Positions 40,506-50,338 of a DNA stretch of 64,000 bases are shown here, in pieces; the stretch's first letter is position 1, and the number at the start of each line of letters is the position of its first letter. Source of the DNA: Shewanella sp. MBTL60-007 (GTDB lineage Bacteria > Pseudomonadota > Gammaproteobacteria > Enterobacterales > Shewanellaceae); NCBI RefSeq assembly GCF_019654915.1, contig NZ_BPET01000012.1, positions 1 through 64,000 on the forward strand, read 5' to 3'. The notes below the pieces were generated by a model that was not told the DNA's origin, searched no databases, and worked only from the letters and a program-made list of their open reading frames with translations. A program made the translations under genes and the position numbers.

Positions 40506-41210
40506 ATGAAAACAACAATTAAAAAGCTTGCGCTACTGGGTCTAATCGCATTACCAACAACGGCAATGGCTAACCTGAGCTCAACTGTGACTGCAACCTC
40601 TGATTACACTTTTAACGGTGTGAGCCAAACAGATAATGGCCCTGCACTACAGGCAAGCCTTGATTACGCCGCCGATGCCGGTTGGTATGTAGGTACTTGG
40701 GCATCAAACGTAGATTACGGCTCAGGTGATGACACTTGGCTAGAGTTGGATTTTTACGGCGGGATCTTCTATCAGCTAAGCGAAAGCGTGTCACTGGATG
40801 CGGGTATTGCTTACTACACTTATCATGGTGATTCGTTCTCTGATGAATATCAGTATCCAGAGATCTACACGAAATTTGGTTATGGTTCATCTGTTGGCCA
40901 AACAGAGCTCAACTTCTGGTATACATGGGATTACTTCGGCGTAGACGCGGGTCACTACATCATGATGGCAGCGCACACATTTACCATTGCCGAAGGTCAT
41001 GACATTCGCATCAGCTTTGACCGTTCTACTTCTACCGATGAAAACAAATGGTCTTGGGATGGCGACAAAGCCTATAACCATTATCGCGCAGAGTACATGA
41101 CAAGCTGGAAAGGCTTTGACTTTAACCTAGCCGTTGAAGATACCAGCATGGACATAGATACTGCCGATACGCGTGCAGTACTATCGGTTGCAAGAACCTT
41201 TAACTTCTAA
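40506..41210 (+). CDS. TorF-like outer-membrane porin
   Basis: This 234-residue protein has a signal peptide ending 'PTTAMA' and an all-beta mature part with many aromatic residues, ending in Phe ('VARTFNF'), as expected of an outer-membrane beta-barrel. The start 'LSSTVTATSDYTFNGVSQTDNGPALQASLDYA' fits the TIGR02001 (TorF putative porin) family. Its gene lies 17 bp behind the BCCT carrier, so it may let choline or betaine cross the outer membrane. Two ATG codons overlap here; the second has better spacing from AGGG. Confidence 0.82.
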   Translation: MKTTIKKLALLGLIALPTTAMANLSSTVTATSDYTFNGVSQTDNGPALQASLDYAADAGWYVGTWASNVDYGSGDDTWLELDFYGGIFYQLSESVSLDAGIAYYTYHGDSFSDEYQYPEIYTKFGYGSSVGQTELNFWYTWDYFGVDAGHYIMMAAHTFTIAEGHDIRISFDRSTSTDENKWSWDGDKAYNHYRAEYMTSWKGFDFNLAVEDTSMDIDTADTRAVLSVARTFNF

Positions 41211-41256
41211 AGGACTTAACGCCAGCCAAGTAACAACCTTGCTCCTAAACTAAATT

Positions 41257-41292
41257 GTGCGGTATAACGCTGGTCGTTATGCCGCACTTTTT
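41257..41292 (+). terminator. Terminator after the porin gene
   Basis: A 13-bp stem (GTGCGGTATAACG with CGTTATGCCGCAC, one G-T pair) with a 5-base loop is followed by five T, 46 bp past the porin stop. Confidence 0.88.
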
Positions 41293-41381
41293 AATCGCAG
41301 CGATAAAAGCGCTTGTAACAACAAGTATACTCATTGAGAACCTAACGACACTGGCAAAGACCTTTTGGCTAAGGACAACAG

Positions 41382-41855
41382 ATGGAAAAATATGAACAGC
41401 TATTGATTTCACTGCGGCGAGTTATCCGAGCGATCGACATCCATTCTCGCCAGCTCAACAAGCAGTCAGGCCTTACTGGACCACAGTTGATGGTGATGCA
41501 CAGTATCGAACAACTTGAGTCACCTCTAGCAAAAGAGGTCGCCAAAGAAGTTGCCTTAAGCCCAGCCACGGTCACCACCATTATCGACAGGCTAGAGAGT
41601 CGCGAGTTAGTCATTAGAACCCGCAGCGAAACCGATAAGCGTAAGGTACATCTATCATTGAGTGAAAATGGCCAAGCCCTGCTCAGTGACTCACCTAAGC
41701 CACTGCAAGAACACTTTATCACCCGCTATCAAAATCTTGAACAGTGGGAGCAGAGCCAACTGTTATCGTCAGTTGAGCGCATCGCGGCCATGATGGACGC
41801 AGAAGAACTCGATGCCGCCCCAGTACTCTTGGTAGGACAGATCCAAGCAGATTAA
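41382..41855 (+). CDS. MarR-family transcriptional regulator
   Basis: This 157-residue protein has the MarR winged helix: 'SGLTGPQLMVMHSIEQLESPLAKEVAKEVALSPATVTTII', then 'LESRELVIRTRSETDKRKVHLSLSENG' forms the wing. MarR proteins usually sense small aromatic or oxidising ligands. It follows the bet-carrier-porin group but has its own upstream terminator and ribosome site (AAGGA), so its target is unknown; the neighbouring genes are candidates. Confidence 0.88.
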   Translation: MEKYEQLLISLRRVIRAIDIHSRQLNKQSGLTGPQLMVMHSIEQLESPLAKEVAKEVALSPATVTTIIDRLESRELVIRTRSETDKRKVHLSLSENGQALLSDSPKPLQEHFITRYQNLEQWEQSQLLSSVERIAAMMDAEELDAAPVLLVGQIQAD

Positions 41856-41866
41856 GTGTTGTATCT

Positions 41867-42322
41867 TTAAAGTTGTTTACTCATAAAGCTACTGTAGGGA
41901 TCCTGCTTGTAATCAGCAAATGGCTCACACTCTTTAAAGCCAAACTGCTCATAGAGTTTACGGGCTGGAATAAAGGCTTCCATAGAGCCAGTCTCAAGGC
42001 TAAGCCTCTGATAACCCCGTGATCTTGCCTCTGCAATGATGTGGCCTAATAGTTGTTGGGCTACGCCTTGACGTAAAAAGTCAGTGGATGTACGCATCGA
42101 CTTAATTTCACCGTGGTTACTACCTAACTGCTTTAGCGCACCGCAGCCAGCAAGTTCATCTTCGCTCCATAGGCTCCAGAAGGTAACATCATCTGCCTCC
42201 AGCCCAGACACATTGAGCGCATGCACACTCTCTGGCGGCGAATGGCTGCACATATCTTCATGGTGTTCTTTTAATAGCGCCAACACCTTATCATCACGAA
42301 TTAAGCCTAGTTTGATTTGCAT
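41867..42322 (-). CDS. GNAT-family N-acetyltransferase
   Basis: This 151-residue protein matches the GNAT fold; 'RQGVAQQLLGHIIAEARSRGYQRLSLETGS' is the acetyl-CoA-binding motif A followed by motif B. 'FGFKECEPFADYKQDPYSSFMSK' near the end resembles the YjcF/PA-type subgroup. The acceptor is unknown. It lies downstream of the VOC gene, 24 bp away, and may be cotranscribed with it. Confidence 0.85.
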   Translation of the reverse strand: MQIKLGLIRDDKVLALLKEHHEDMCSHSPPESVHALNVSGLEADDVTFWSLWSEDELAGCGALKQLGSNHGEIKSMRTSTDFLRQGVAQQLLGHIIAEARSRGYQRLSLETGSMEAFIPARKLYEQFGFKECEPFADYKQDPYSSFMSKQL

Positions 42323-42346
42323 TTTTCTCTCGTTCTCAATCTAACT

Positions 42347-42730
42347 TCATACTCGCCATGGCGGATTCAGTCGGTTCTCGCCCGCCCAATAGAGTTTAAT
42401 CTTGTTGCCCGATGGGTCGTGCAGTATCGCCTCACGCCAAAGGTAGGCTTGATCCGTCGGATCTTGGTCAAATTCAATGCCCGCATGTTTCAGCGAACTG
42501 ACCCACTCATCAAGCTTCTCATGTTCAAAATAGATAATGGCGCCACAACCTTTTCCAACAGTCTTGCCAGCCTCATCCTCTAGAGAGAGCGAAAAAGTGG
42601 CTCCTCCAACGGGGCATTCGAAGCGCGCATAATGCGGCGTATCGACTATCAGTATAAAGCCTAAGGTTAAATAGAACTGTAGGGCTTGGGCCATATCGTG
42701 TACGGGCAAAGTCACTTGATTTAGATTCAC
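42347..42730 (-). CDS. VOC (glyoxalase/bleomycin-resistance-like) protein
   Basis: This 127-residue protein has the paired beta-alpha-beta-beta-beta modules of the vicinal oxygen chelate superfamily, with 'QVTLPVHDMAQALQFYLTLGF' at the start and 'AILHDPSGNKIKLYW' at the end. Members are small metalloenzymes or binding proteins, so the substrate cannot be assigned. The GTG start at 42730 is supported by AAGGAGG just upstream. Confidence 0.85.
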   Translation of the reverse strand: MNLNQVTLPVHDMAQALQFYLTLGFILIVDTPHYARFECPVGGATFSLSLEDEAGKTVGKGCGAIIYFEHEKLDEWVSSLKHAGIEFDQDPTDQAYLWREAILHDPSGNKIKLYWAGENRLNPPWRV

Positions 42731-42798
42731 GCAACCTCCTTGTAATCGAGTTGAAAAATCACTTTAGTCTTTTGATTCTTTTTACTTAAAAAGATGAT

Positions 42799-43353
42799 TC
42801 AGGTATTAACAACATCAGATCTTAGTAAAGAGAATACTTTTAAATCGTGGTAAGCACCTTTCCAATAACCATGCTCTCTTAAAATACCGTCGCACTTAAA
42901 ACCTAGCTTTTTCAATACAGCTTCCGAACCATGGTTACCCATCATGGTATAAGCTTCGATTTTATTGACATGTTTAGGGCACTGCTCAGAAAATGAAAAC
43001 TCGATAAGTTTAGCGATCGCCTCTGTTGCATAGCCCTTACCCCAATACGCTTTAAAGAACTCATATCCAATAACGGCAACGTGGTTACTGCATTCAAAGC
43101 GATTAATCCCACATCCCCCCAGAAGCTTATGGGTGACTTTATCGCGAATCGCCCATCGAATCCCCTCACACTGCTCATAGCGCTTAGCATCATTATTGAT
43201 TAACTCGATCGCTTGTGCTTCATGACTAAAATCTAAATCATAAAATTTGATCACTTCGGGATCTGAAAACATCTCGAAAAGCAGTTTTGAATCCGCTAGT
43301 ACTTGCTGGTTTAATACTAGCCTTTCGGTCTCTAATTGTGGAAATGCTAACAT
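42799..43353 (-). CDS. RimJ/RimL-type GNAT acetyltransferase
   Basis: This 184-residue protein is of the RimJ/RimL branch: '[10 protein letters not shown]' at the N-terminus, '[26 protein letters not shown]' for acetyl-CoA binding and '[31 protein letters not shown]' near the end. Relatives acetylate protein N-termini or small molecules. It is transcribed alone, next to the VOC gene. Confidence 0.87.
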   Translation of the reverse strand: MLAFPQLETERLVLNQQVLADSKLLFEMFSDPEVIKFYDLDFSHEAQAIELINNDAKRYEQCEGIRWAIRDKVTHKLLGGCGINRFECSNHVAVIGYEFFKAYWGKGYATEAIAKLIEFSFSEQCPKHVNKIEAYTMMGNHGSEAVLKKLGFKCDGILREHGYWKGAYHDLKVFSLLRSDVVNT

Positions 43354-43546
43354 ATTTCGCTAAATTCCTTTTTCCAAGCAAGGTGGAAATGATTGACTGC
43401 GATGAACCTTATTAACCTAGCACTGTGATCAAATTGAAACAATCTACACGCTATCTCTCATCTTAACTCTATGGCTTTTTCACTAACGCTAAGCACCGTG
43501 GTATATTAGCGCCCATATTCATTCAGGTAGTTAAAAAGGTCATAAA

Positions 43547-44239
43547 ATGAAAATCGGTATTATTGGCGCTATGGAGCCAGAAGTTGCGCATTTAGTTGAG
43601 TCGATGGAAAACCCAAGCTCTACAACCATCGCCGGTATCGAGTTTGTTGCAGGTCAACTTGCGGGTAAAGAGGTTATCGTCACTCGCTCTGGTATTGGTA
43701 AAGTGACTGCTAGTATTGCGACTACGCTACTCATTGAAAAGTATGCGCCTGATGCGATTATTAACACTGGCTCTGCAGGCGGTTTTGCCGATGAGCTAGC
43801 CATTGGCGATATCGTAATTTCATCTGAAGTGCGTCACCACGATGTTGACGTGACAGCTTTCGGTTATGAGATTGGTCAAATGGCGCAGCAACCAGCGGCA
43901 TTTATCCCAGATGCCAAGCTTGTTGCTGCGGCGCAAAAAGCGGTTGCAAGCCTAGGCGAAGTGAAGGCGATAGAAGGCCTAATCTGTACTGGCGATAGCT
44001 TTATTTGTGATCCAGTTCGTACCAAGACCATGCTAGAAAACTTCCCAACTATGGCTGCTTGTGAAATGGAAGGCGCGGCAATCGCTCAGGTTTGTCACCA
44101 ATTTGGTGTACCGTTTGTAGTTATCCGTTCACTGTCAGACAATGCTAACAACGACTCGCCTGTAGACTTTGACGAGTACATTGTAAAAGCAGGCCACCAC
44201 TCTGCATTGATGGTTATCGCTCTGCTTAAGCAGCTTTAA
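43547..44239 (+). CDS. mtnN: 5'-methylthioadenosine/S-adenosylhomocysteine nucleosidase
   Basis: MtnN cleaves adenine from methylthioadenosine and S-adenosylhomocysteine, in methionine salvage and autoinducer-2 precursor formation. The 230 residues carry Glu12 ('[10 protein letters not shown]'), the substrate-binding 'MEGAAIAQV' and the catalytic Asp in '[15 protein letters not shown]'. AAGG lies before the ATG. The CbiB-like gene follows 41 bp later. Confidence 0.97.
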   Translation: MKIGIIGAMEPEVAHLVESMENPSSTTIAGIEFVAGQLAGKEVIVTRSGIGKVTASIATTLLIEKYAPDAIINTGSAGGFADELAIGDIVISSEVRHHDVDVTAFGYEIGQMAQQPAAFIPDAKLVAAAQKAVASLGEVKAIEGLICTGDSFICDPVRTKTMLENFPTMAACEMEGAAIAQVCHQFGVPFVVIRSLSDNANNDSPVDFDEYIVKAGHHSALMVIALLKQL

Positions 44240-44280
44240 GCGAAAGAGTTTTAAAAGCAACACAAGGATAGCGCGGCAAT

Positions 44281-45261
44281 ATGGTTCCAGAGTTTACTAA
44301 AATCTTTTCCCAAGATAGTCAGCTTTACACTGGAGCCTTGGTGTTATTGGTGTCCACTCTATTGGCACGGATCGCACCACTGCCGCGTAATCTACAGCCG
44401 CTTGAGTGGTTATCTCAAGTGGCTAAAAATCTAAGTGCAAAAGTCAACCGTGCTAACCGCGCGCCCTCACAGCAGCTAATAGCTGGCACCCTTGCCATGT
44501 TACTGCTAATCATCCCCTTTGGGGCGATGATTAGCCTCTTGATTGAACTGGCCGAATTCCCTTGGTTCTTCGAAACCATCGTTATCTACCTTTGCTTACA
44601 AGACGATCATTTCAGGTATATAGCCAACGAAGTCATCATCGCTATCAAACGGGATAATAAACTCAGGGCTCGCAGCTTGTTGGCGCCTTGGTTAACTCGA
44701 AATACGGTATCGCTTTCAAACGTGGGCCTGTGTAAGGCCGCCATTGAAAGACTATCGACCACTTCAATTTACGGCACCGTGTCTGCCATTGTTTTTTTTA
44801 TTATTGGCGGCGTCCCCTTACTAATCATCGCTAGGATGATCAAACAACTTGAATCTTGCTGGCCGGTATATAATCCGCATTACCGCTATTTTGGTATGCC
44901 AGTGTATGTACTCTCTACTTTAATGCACTATATTCCAGCAAAACTCTGGAGTCTTACTCTCGCCATTCAAGGGGGGCCAAAGACCCTTATAAGACTGTTT
45001 GTGCCTAAGATTACCGCAACACCACTGAATGAGTATCAAACCTGTGAGGTTGTCGCCTGTGCGTTAGCAGTTGAGCTTGGCGGCCCAGTGAAGTTTAAAG
45101 AGGAAAGAGTCGATATGCCGAAGGTCTCTTATGGCAAACTCCCCGATGAGAACGATTTATTGAGAGCAGTTAAACTTAACTCTGTAGCCTTCAGCTTATG
45201 GGCGCTTGCTATCGTTATCTTGCCGAGTATTTGGGGGCTGCTGCGTGTAATGCAAGGTTAG
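44281..45261 (+). CDS. CbiB/CobD-family membrane protein
   Basis: This 326-residue membrane protein resembles CbiB/CobD, adenosylcobinamide-phosphate synthase, which attaches aminopropanol phosphate to the corrin ring. The segments 'GTVSAIVFFIIGGVPLLIIARMI' and 'NPHYRYFGMPVYVLSTLMHYIPAKLWSLTLAI' match the conserved central part. No other cobalamin gene is near, and the family has divergent members, so its role here is uncertain; it may serve cobinamide salvage. It follows mtnN and may share its transcript. Confidence 0.72.
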   Translation: MVPEFTKIFSQDSQLYTGALVLLVSTLLARIAPLPRNLQPLEWLSQVAKNLSAKVNRANRAPSQQLIAGTLAMLLLIIPFGAMISLLIELAEFPWFFETIVIYLCLQDDHFRYIANEVIIAIKRDNKLRARSLLAPWLTRNTVSLSNVGLCKAAIERLSTTSIYGTVSAIVFFIIGGVPLLIIARMIKQLESCWPVYNPHYRYFGMPVYVLSTLMHYIPAKLWSLTLAIQGGPKTLIRLFVPKITATPLNEYQTCEVVACALAVELGGPVKFKEERVDMPKVSYGKLPDENDLLRAVKLNSVAFSLWALAIVILPSIWGLLRVMQG

Positions 45262-45414
45262 CCGCAGCCAAGTGCTGCTAATACCTTGAATTTTGTTTGA
45301 TAATCTCCTTTATGCGCTACTTATTTATCCAGTAGATTGTAATCATCTTGTATAAATTATTGGCATTGGTATGATTCCTAAAATCGTATATTGACTCGTT
45401 TAGGGCTGATTCCA

Positions 45415-45804
45415 TTGTTCGAAAATATTCATGTATCACTAACAACGCCTGCACTACTCTTTCCCGCTATCTCTTTGCTGTTGTTGGCTTATACCAATCG
45501 CTTCTTTGCCTTAGCGGCGCTTATTCGTAACTTGAGTAATGCTGGAAAGCCAATCAACAATAGTCAATTAAAAAACCTACGCCGGAGAATAACCATCATT
45601 AGACGTATGCAGGAGTCAGGCGCTTTGAGCTTTGCTTTGTGTGTGTTATGCATGATTTTTATCTATATCGGCTTTAATAAGGTGGGCGCTTTTATCTTTG
45701 GCTGCAGCCTATTCTTACTGCTTTATTCTCTACTGCTTTCTGTTATCGAAATTCGTATTTCGGTGGATGCCCTCAACATTCACCTTAAAGAGATGGATAG
45801 ATGA
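45415..45804 (+). CDS. DUF2721 membrane protein
   Basis: This is a DUF2721-family protein of about 129 residues with a conserved 'LTTPALLFPAISLLLLAYTNRFFALAALIRNL' N-terminal region and two further helices. Its role is not known. No ATG is usable. I prefer the TTG at 45415, which has AGGG 9 bp upstream; the TTG at 45391 has no ribosome site. Its stop overlaps the start of the TRIC gene (ATGA), the first joint of a three-gene unit. Confidence 0.78.
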   Translation: MFENIHVSLTTPALLFPAISLLLLAYTNRFFALAALIRNLSNAGKPINNSQLKNLRRRITIIRRMQESGALSFALCVLCMIFIYIGFNKVGAFIFGCSLFLLLYSLLLSVIEIRISVDALNIHLKEMDR

Positions 45805-46424
45805 TCGACTGGATCTATTTCTTCGATCTGTGCGGCACCGCAGTCTTTGCACTTTCAGGTGCGTTAGCGGCGGGCAGACATAAGATGGATCCGTTTGGAG
45901 TTTTGGTGCTGGCTTCGGTTACCGCCATTGGTGGCGGCAGTATTCGAGATGCATTACTCGGCACAACGCCGGTATTTTGGATTCAAGACCCCAATTACAT
46001 CACGGTGATTTTAGTTACCGTTATACTGACCTTTATTTTTGTCCGTAAACCTAAACGAGTACCACGCTACATCTTACCCGTTGCCGATGCCTTAGGTTTA
46101 GCGCTCTTTACTGTAATTGGAGTAGAAAAAGCGTTAAATTTAGAACTCAGTGGCATGACAGCCGTGGTAATGGGCTTAATCACTGGGGTGGGTGGTGGTA
46201 TTATTCGAGACTTACTCTGTCAGCAGGTACCTATGGTACTGCGCACAGAGATCTACGCGACTGCATCGATAGTGGGTGGGATCTGTTACACCATAAGCCT
46301 ACATTGGGGAGCGGCCGAGATGTTTGCCTTATTATTTGCAATGGGTACCGCACTCGTGATTAGATTAGCCGCTATTCGTTGGCACCTGTCATTACCTGCT
46401 TTTGATTTAAAGACACCACAATAA
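45801..46424 (+). CDS. TRIC-type (UPF0126/YicG-like) cation channel
   Basis: This 207-residue protein has seven membrane helices in two repeats, each carrying a glycine-rich segment: 'SVTAIGGGSIRDALLG' and 'GLITGVGGGIIRDLLC'. These match prokaryotic trimeric intracellular cation (TRIC) channels, K+-permeable trimers of still unclear role in bacteria. It overlaps the DUF2721 gene by 4 bp and the following NTF2-like gene by 1 bp. Confidence 0.9.
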   Translation: MIDWIYFFDLCGTAVFALSGALAAGRHKMDPFGVLVLASVTAIGGGSIRDALLGTTPVFWIQDPNYITVILVTVILTFIFVRKPKRVPRYILPVADALGLALFTVIGVEKALNLELSGMTAVVMGLITGVGGGIIRDLLCQQVPMVLRTEIYATASIVGGICYTISLHWGAAEMFALLFAMGTALVIRLAAIRWHLSLPAFDLKTPQ

Positions 46425-46903
46425 TGAGATTAGCTTTATTTAGTTTTGTATTTGTACTCTTTAGCTTTCCGGCATTCGCCAATATCGGTGATATGCCCAA
46501 AGAGCAGCAGCTGGCGATTAAGTATATTCAAGCGCTAACTCACCAAGACTACACTAGCCTAAGTGCTTTTTATAATCGTGACAGCGTGTTTAACGATAGA
46601 ACAGCAGGACGAAAGTACACTGGCAGACGCCATATTTTACAATTTTTAAAGCGTGCTCATCGCGGCGTACTTGAGTACAACTTTAATATCGAGCATATGT
46701 TTAACTCTGGCTCCTTAGTCGTGCTTATCGGTAACTACCGTTATAAAGGACCTGGCGAGTTATTTGGTAAACCTGGGCGTATCATTGACATCGCGATTCC
46801 TGGCGTGACGACACTGCGCTTAGACATGACCCATCAGAGGGTTAAAGAACATCAAGATCTGATGGATTACCAAACCATGGCCGACCAACTCGCCGTACAG
46901 TAA
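46424..46903 (+). CDS. Exported NTF2-like (SnoaL-fold) protein
   Basis: This 159-residue protein has a signal peptide ending 'SFPAFA' and a mature part typical of the NTF2-like fold ('AIKYIQALTHQDYTSLSAFYNRDSVFNDRTAGRKYTG', 'HIEHMFNSGSLVVLIGNYRY'-like strands). Such proteins bind small ligands or serve as polyketide cyclases; here a periplasmic binding role is most likely. Its ATG begins on the last base of the TRIC gene stop. The substrate is unknown. Confidence 0.75.
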   Translation: MRLALFSFVFVLFSFPAFANIGDMPKEQQLAIKYIQALTHQDYTSLSAFYNRDSVFNDRTAGRKYTGRRHILQFLKRAHRGVLEYNFNIEHMFNSGSLVVLIGNYRYKGPGELFGKPGRIIDIAIPGVTTLRLDMTHQRVKEHQDLMDYQTMADQLAVQ

Positions 46904-47016
46904 CCCCTAATCAATAACAATTCAATTTGGTGGACTGCTACGTTTCTTTGCAACCAGTAGTCCTAATAAGCATTCACACTTCCCACCGACTCAGATCACA
47001 AAATCCTACGAGTACA

Positions 47017-47045
47017 GGAAACTTTTTGCCGCTTGCGTGTCAAAC
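47017..47045 (+). promoter_or_regulatory. Sigma-E-like promoter of the small exported protein
   Basis: GGAAACTT ends at 47024 and TCAAA starts at 47040, with a 15-bp spacer. This resembles sigma-E promoters (GGAACTT and TCAAA) but the -35 has one extra A. It precedes a short leader and the gene at 47076. Confidence 0.35.
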
Positions 47046-47075
47046 TATTAAGTACCTTATCTGTGGTAGGTTGTT

Positions 47076-47486
47076 ATGGGTTTTACAAACGCGATTCGCT
47101 CACTGATTATCTTATCAATATTCATTTGTGGTGCAGCTACGGCCATTGAGCAACCGATCGTGGTCTCTTTTGCCGACCAACCCATCCTTAAGTTCAATCA
47201 AAAACTCGAACTCGCCCAGCAGCAAAAGCGCAGTTGGAGCAAACAGCCAGAATCTATCTCAGCCCACTATGCAGGCAGCAATTTTCAACTCGCTAAAGTT
47301 AAACAGTACCAAGGAAAAGTGGTGACCTATAATGTCAGTGGCGCGAGTGCAGAACACCCTAAGATGCTATTGATTCTTTCGATGGAGAAGCAGAAAAATC
47401 GCTGGAAGTTAGATGCGGCAAGATTAACTTGGCAATGTAAAAACGGCCTGCACTTTGGTACAGACCGTTGTTCTAATAATCACTAG
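47076..47486 (+). CDS. Small exported protein of unknown function
   Basis: This 136-residue protein has a signal peptide ('LIILSIFICGAATA') cleaved near residue 23. The mature part is basic and rich in Gln and Lys. It contains two cysteines near the C-terminus ('WQCKNGLHFGTDRC') that may form a disulfide, with a pattern somewhat like pilin C-termini. I do not recognise a family. It stands alone, with a sigma-E-like promoter candidate upstream and a hairpin over its stop codon. Confidence 0.65.
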   Translation: MGFTNAIRSLIILSIFICGAATAIEQPIVVSFADQPILKFNQKLELAQQQKRSWSKQPESISAHYAGSNFQLAKVKQYQGKVVTYNVSGASAEHPKMLLILSMEKQKNRWKLDAARLTWQCKNGLHFGTDRCSNNH

Positions 47487-47506
47487 CCAATTTTTGCTAG
47501 TGATTA
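47477..47506. terminator. Hairpin over the 3' end of the small exported gene
   Basis: TAATCACTAGC (47477-47487) and GCTAGTGATTA (47496-47506) form a perfect 11-bp stem with a loop of CAATTTTT. The stop codon (47484-47486) is inside it. There is no T tract after it, so it may work as a convergent terminator with tyrS. Confidence 0.55.
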
Positions 47507-47545
47507 GCGCTTAAATTCGACTAGTTAAGCCGAGATTTAATCGAC

Positions 47546-48742
47546 TTAGACTAGCGTGATCTTAGCGAACTTGCGCTTGCCCACTTGGAATACCGCAGAG
47601 GTACCAGCAGTCAACTGTAGGCGAGTATCTTCAATCTTATCGCCATCAATCTTAGCTGCGCCCTGCTTAATCATACGCATCGCATCAGAGGTTGAATTTA
47701 CCAGACCAGCTTCTTTAAGTAGGTTAGCAATCGCAATACCTTCACCAGCTGCAATCTCTAACTCTTCGATATCGCTAGGGATCGCACCTTTTTGGAAACG
47801 ATTGATAAACTCCTGGTGTGCAGCCTCTGCCGCCGCTTCATCGTGGAAACGTGCGATGATCTCTTTCGCAAGCGCAATCTTCACATCACGTGGATTAGCA
47901 CCTGCTTCTACATCGGCCTTAAACTGCTCTATCTCTGTCAGAGGACGGAAAGAGAGTAGTTCGAAGTAACGCCACATCAAATCATCTGAAATTGACATGA
48001 TCTTACCGAACATCTCACCAGCAGGCTCACTCACACCAATGTAGTTATGAGCAGACTTAGACATTTTCTTAACACCGTCTAGGCCTTCAAGCAGTGGCAT
48101 CATGATCACTGTCTGTGGCTTCTGACCTGCAGATTTTTGCAGTTCACGACCCATAAGCAGGTTGAACTTCTGATCGGTACCACCTAGCTCAACGTCAGAC
48201 TCCAGTGCAACCGAGTCGTAACCTTGTAGCAATGGATACATGAATTCATGAATAGCAATTGACTGACCCGAAGCGTAACGCTTCTTAAAGTCGTCTCGCT
48301 CCATCATACGTGCCACAGTTTGCTGTGAAGCAAGACGGATCATGCCCGCTGCGCCTAATGGCTCCAACCAGGTAGAGTTAAACTCGATACGTGTCTTAGC
48401 TGGATCTAAGATCTTATAAACCTGCTGCTTATAAGTTTCAGCATTGGCAAGTACTTGCTCACGGGTCAATGGCGGGCGAGTACTGTTCTTACCACTTGGG
48501 TCACCGACCATACCAGTGAAGTCACCAATCAAGAAGATCACTTCATGACCTAACTCTTGGAAGGTACGCATCTTGTTTAAAATAACCGTGTGGCCAAGAT
48601 GAATATCAGGCGCGGTTGGGTCAGCGCCTAATTTAATTTTTAATGGGCGACCTTCTTTCAACTTCTCCAGCAGATCCGCTTCGAGTAATATCTCGTCGGT
48701 GCCACGTCTTATTTCTGCTAATGCTTGCTCTAAATCAGCCAT
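47546..48742 (-). CDS. tyrS: Tyrosyl-tRNA synthetase TyrS
   Basis: TyrS charges tRNA-Tyr. The 398 residues have the HIGH-like motif 'HLGH' at 48-51, the 'KMSKS' motif near residue 230 and a C-terminal S4 RNA-binding domain. Its length and motifs fit the shorter TyrS group found in Vibrio and Shewanella rather than the 424-residue E. coli type. I chose the ATG at 48742 because AGGAG lies upstream; an in-frame ATG at 48811 would add an unconserved stretch. Confidence 0.96.
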   Translation of the reverse strand: MADLEQALAEIRRGTDEILLEADLLEKLKEGRPLKIKLGADPTAPDIHLGHTVILNKMRTFQELGHEVIFLIGDFTGMVGDPSGKNSTRPPLTREQVLANAETYKQQVYKILDPAKTRIEFNSTWLEPLGAAGMIRLASQQTVARMMERDDFKKRYASGQSIAIHEFMYPLLQGYDSVALESDVELGGTDQKFNLLMGRELQKSAGQKPQTVIMMPLLEGLDGVKKMSKSAHNYIGVSEPAGEMFGKIMSISDDLMWRYFELLSFRPLTEIEQFKADVEAGANPRDVKIALAKEIIARFHDEAAAEAAHQEFINRFQKGAIPSDIEELEIAAGEGIAIANLLKEAGLVNSTSDAMRMIKQGAAKIDGDKIEDTRLQLTAGTSAVFQVGKRKFAKITLV

Positions 48743-48869
48743 ATCGGCGGTTACTCCTGGGAGCCTAATCAAAAAAATATGGGCACTCATGTTACTTGTT
48801 AGCAAGCACAAATGAAAGTGTGTACACTAAAGGGATCACTAAGAAAGGGCTAATTTGGTATCAAGGTCA

Positions 48870-50288
48870 ATGGGAAAGGTTATAACTTTATTTAAATTAC
48901 TGCCAAAATTACATCAAATGCTCTTGTGCGGTTTAGTTTTTGTCACGTTAATTATTATCTTAATGCCGTCAGATGATGCGCAAGCATCCAAACAAACGCC
49001 GTCTGCCAGCGGTGAATATGACGTTAATACCCGTTATGAGGTTCCACTCGCATTTAGAAGCCCAACCCCACCTTCTGCATCATTAAGCGAGTCAAGCCCA
49101 TCACAACGAACTCACCGTGAGCCCCTGAGCCAAAACCGCGAGCCAAGCAAACAAGCACTGACTCAGGCGACCGACAAGCCTGAAATACAAGCAGCGGCAG
49201 CGCCAAAATTAAAAGAGAAACACTTCCAAGTAAAAAGTGGTGACACCTTAGCAGCGCTATTTGAGCGCGCTGGGTTAACGGCTAAAGATGTTTACGATGT
49301 GACTCAGCTGCCTAAAGCTAAGAAGAACCTACTGAAAATCATGCCAGGCGATGATTTAGTCATCGCTAAGACTGAAGATGGCAAGCTGGCTAAGCTTACC
49401 TATCACCTAGACAAGATCACCACCTTAATCGTTACTCATACAGACAGCGGTTATCACGAGCAGATCGTCACTAAGAAAGTAGAAGCGCGTACCAAGTTTG
49501 CTAGCGCCACAATTCAAAACAACTTTTGGAACGCAGGTGTCAATGCAGGGCTCACACCAAACCAAATTATGCAACTAGCCACTATTTTTGGCTGGGATAT
49601 CGACTTTGCCTTAGATCTACGTAAGGGCGATCAATTTGCGATGATATTTGAAGAGGAGTATGCCGATGGCGAGTTTCTAAAGAATGGTAACATTCTCGCC
49701 GCCGAGTTTACCAACCAAGGTGACCGCTACACAGCAGTAAGATACAAGGATGGTAACTACTACTCTGAAGAGGGCCGCAGCATGCGCAAAGCCTTCCTAC
49801 GCTCTCCTGTCGACTTTAAATATGTTAGCTCAAGCTTTAACCCACGCAGGCTTCACCCTGTTACAGGCCAAGTTAAAGCCCATCGCGGCGTAGACTATGT
49901 TGCGGCAGTAGGCACGCCAATTAAAGCTGCAGGTAATGGCCGAGTCATCAAGTCGAGCTACAATAAATACAATGGTAACTATGTATTTATTAAACACAAC
50001 GACACCTATACCACCAAGTATCTTCATCTGACTAAGCGCAAGGTAAAGACCGGACAATCGGTTAAGCAAGGGCAGATCATCGGTACCTTAGGTTCAACAG
50101 GCCGAGTAACGGGACCACACCTACACTATGAGTTTATCGTTAACGGCGTACACCGCAACCCTCGTACCATCAAGCTGCCAAAGTCTGAGCCTATCGCGAA
50201 GAAAGAAAAAGCCCAGTTTGCTACGCTTAGTAAAACCATGATGGCAGAGCTTGAACATAACAAACAGGTGCAACTTGCTGCGCAGTAA
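48870..50288 (+). CDS. M23 peptidoglycan endopeptidase with LysM/OapA-type domain
   Basis: This 472-residue protein has one N-terminal membrane helix (about 15-35) and a Pro/Ser-rich linker. A LysM/OapA-like domain ('[17 protein letters not shown]') follows, and a C-terminal M23 zinc peptidase has '[14 protein letters not shown]' and 'GPHLHYEF' as metal-binding motifs. It resembles MepM (YebA), which cuts D-Ala-mDAP crosslinks so new glycan strands can be inserted. The start is the ATG at 48870 or a TTG at 48855 with AGGG upstream. It is divergent from tyrS and lies 50 bp from the anmK ATG. Confidence 0.92.
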   Translation: MGKVITLFKLLPKLHQMLLCGLVFVTLIIILMPSDDAQASKQTPSASGEYDVNTRYEVPLAFRSPTPPSASLSESSPSQRTHREPLSQNREPSKQALTQATDKPEIQAAAAPKLKEKHFQVKSGDTLAALFERAGLTAKDVYDVTQLPKAKKNLLKIMPGDDLVIAKTEDGKLAKLTYHLDKITTLIVTHTDSGYHEQIVTKKVEARTKFASATIQNNFWNAGVNAGLTPNQIMQLATIFGWDIDFALDLRKGDQFAMIFEEEYADGEFLKNGNILAAEFTNQGDRYTAVRYKDGNYYSEEGRSMRKAFLRSPVDFKYVSSSFNPRRLHPVTGQVKAHRGVDYVAAVGTPIKAAGNGRVIKSSYNKYNGNYVFIKHNDTYTTKYLHLTKRKVKTGQSVKQGQIIGTLGSTGRVTGPHLHYEFIVNGVHRNPRTIKLPKSEPIAKKEKAQFATLSKTMMAELEHNKQVQLAAQ

Positions 50289-50338
50289 TGCTGCAAAAGC
50301 TTCTGACTTTACTCGGTGCGATTGATAGGTTTAATGCC

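Noticed and set aside
46991..47002. TCAGATCACA considered as a CRP site
   Set aside because: Only one half-site matches; the left half is poor.
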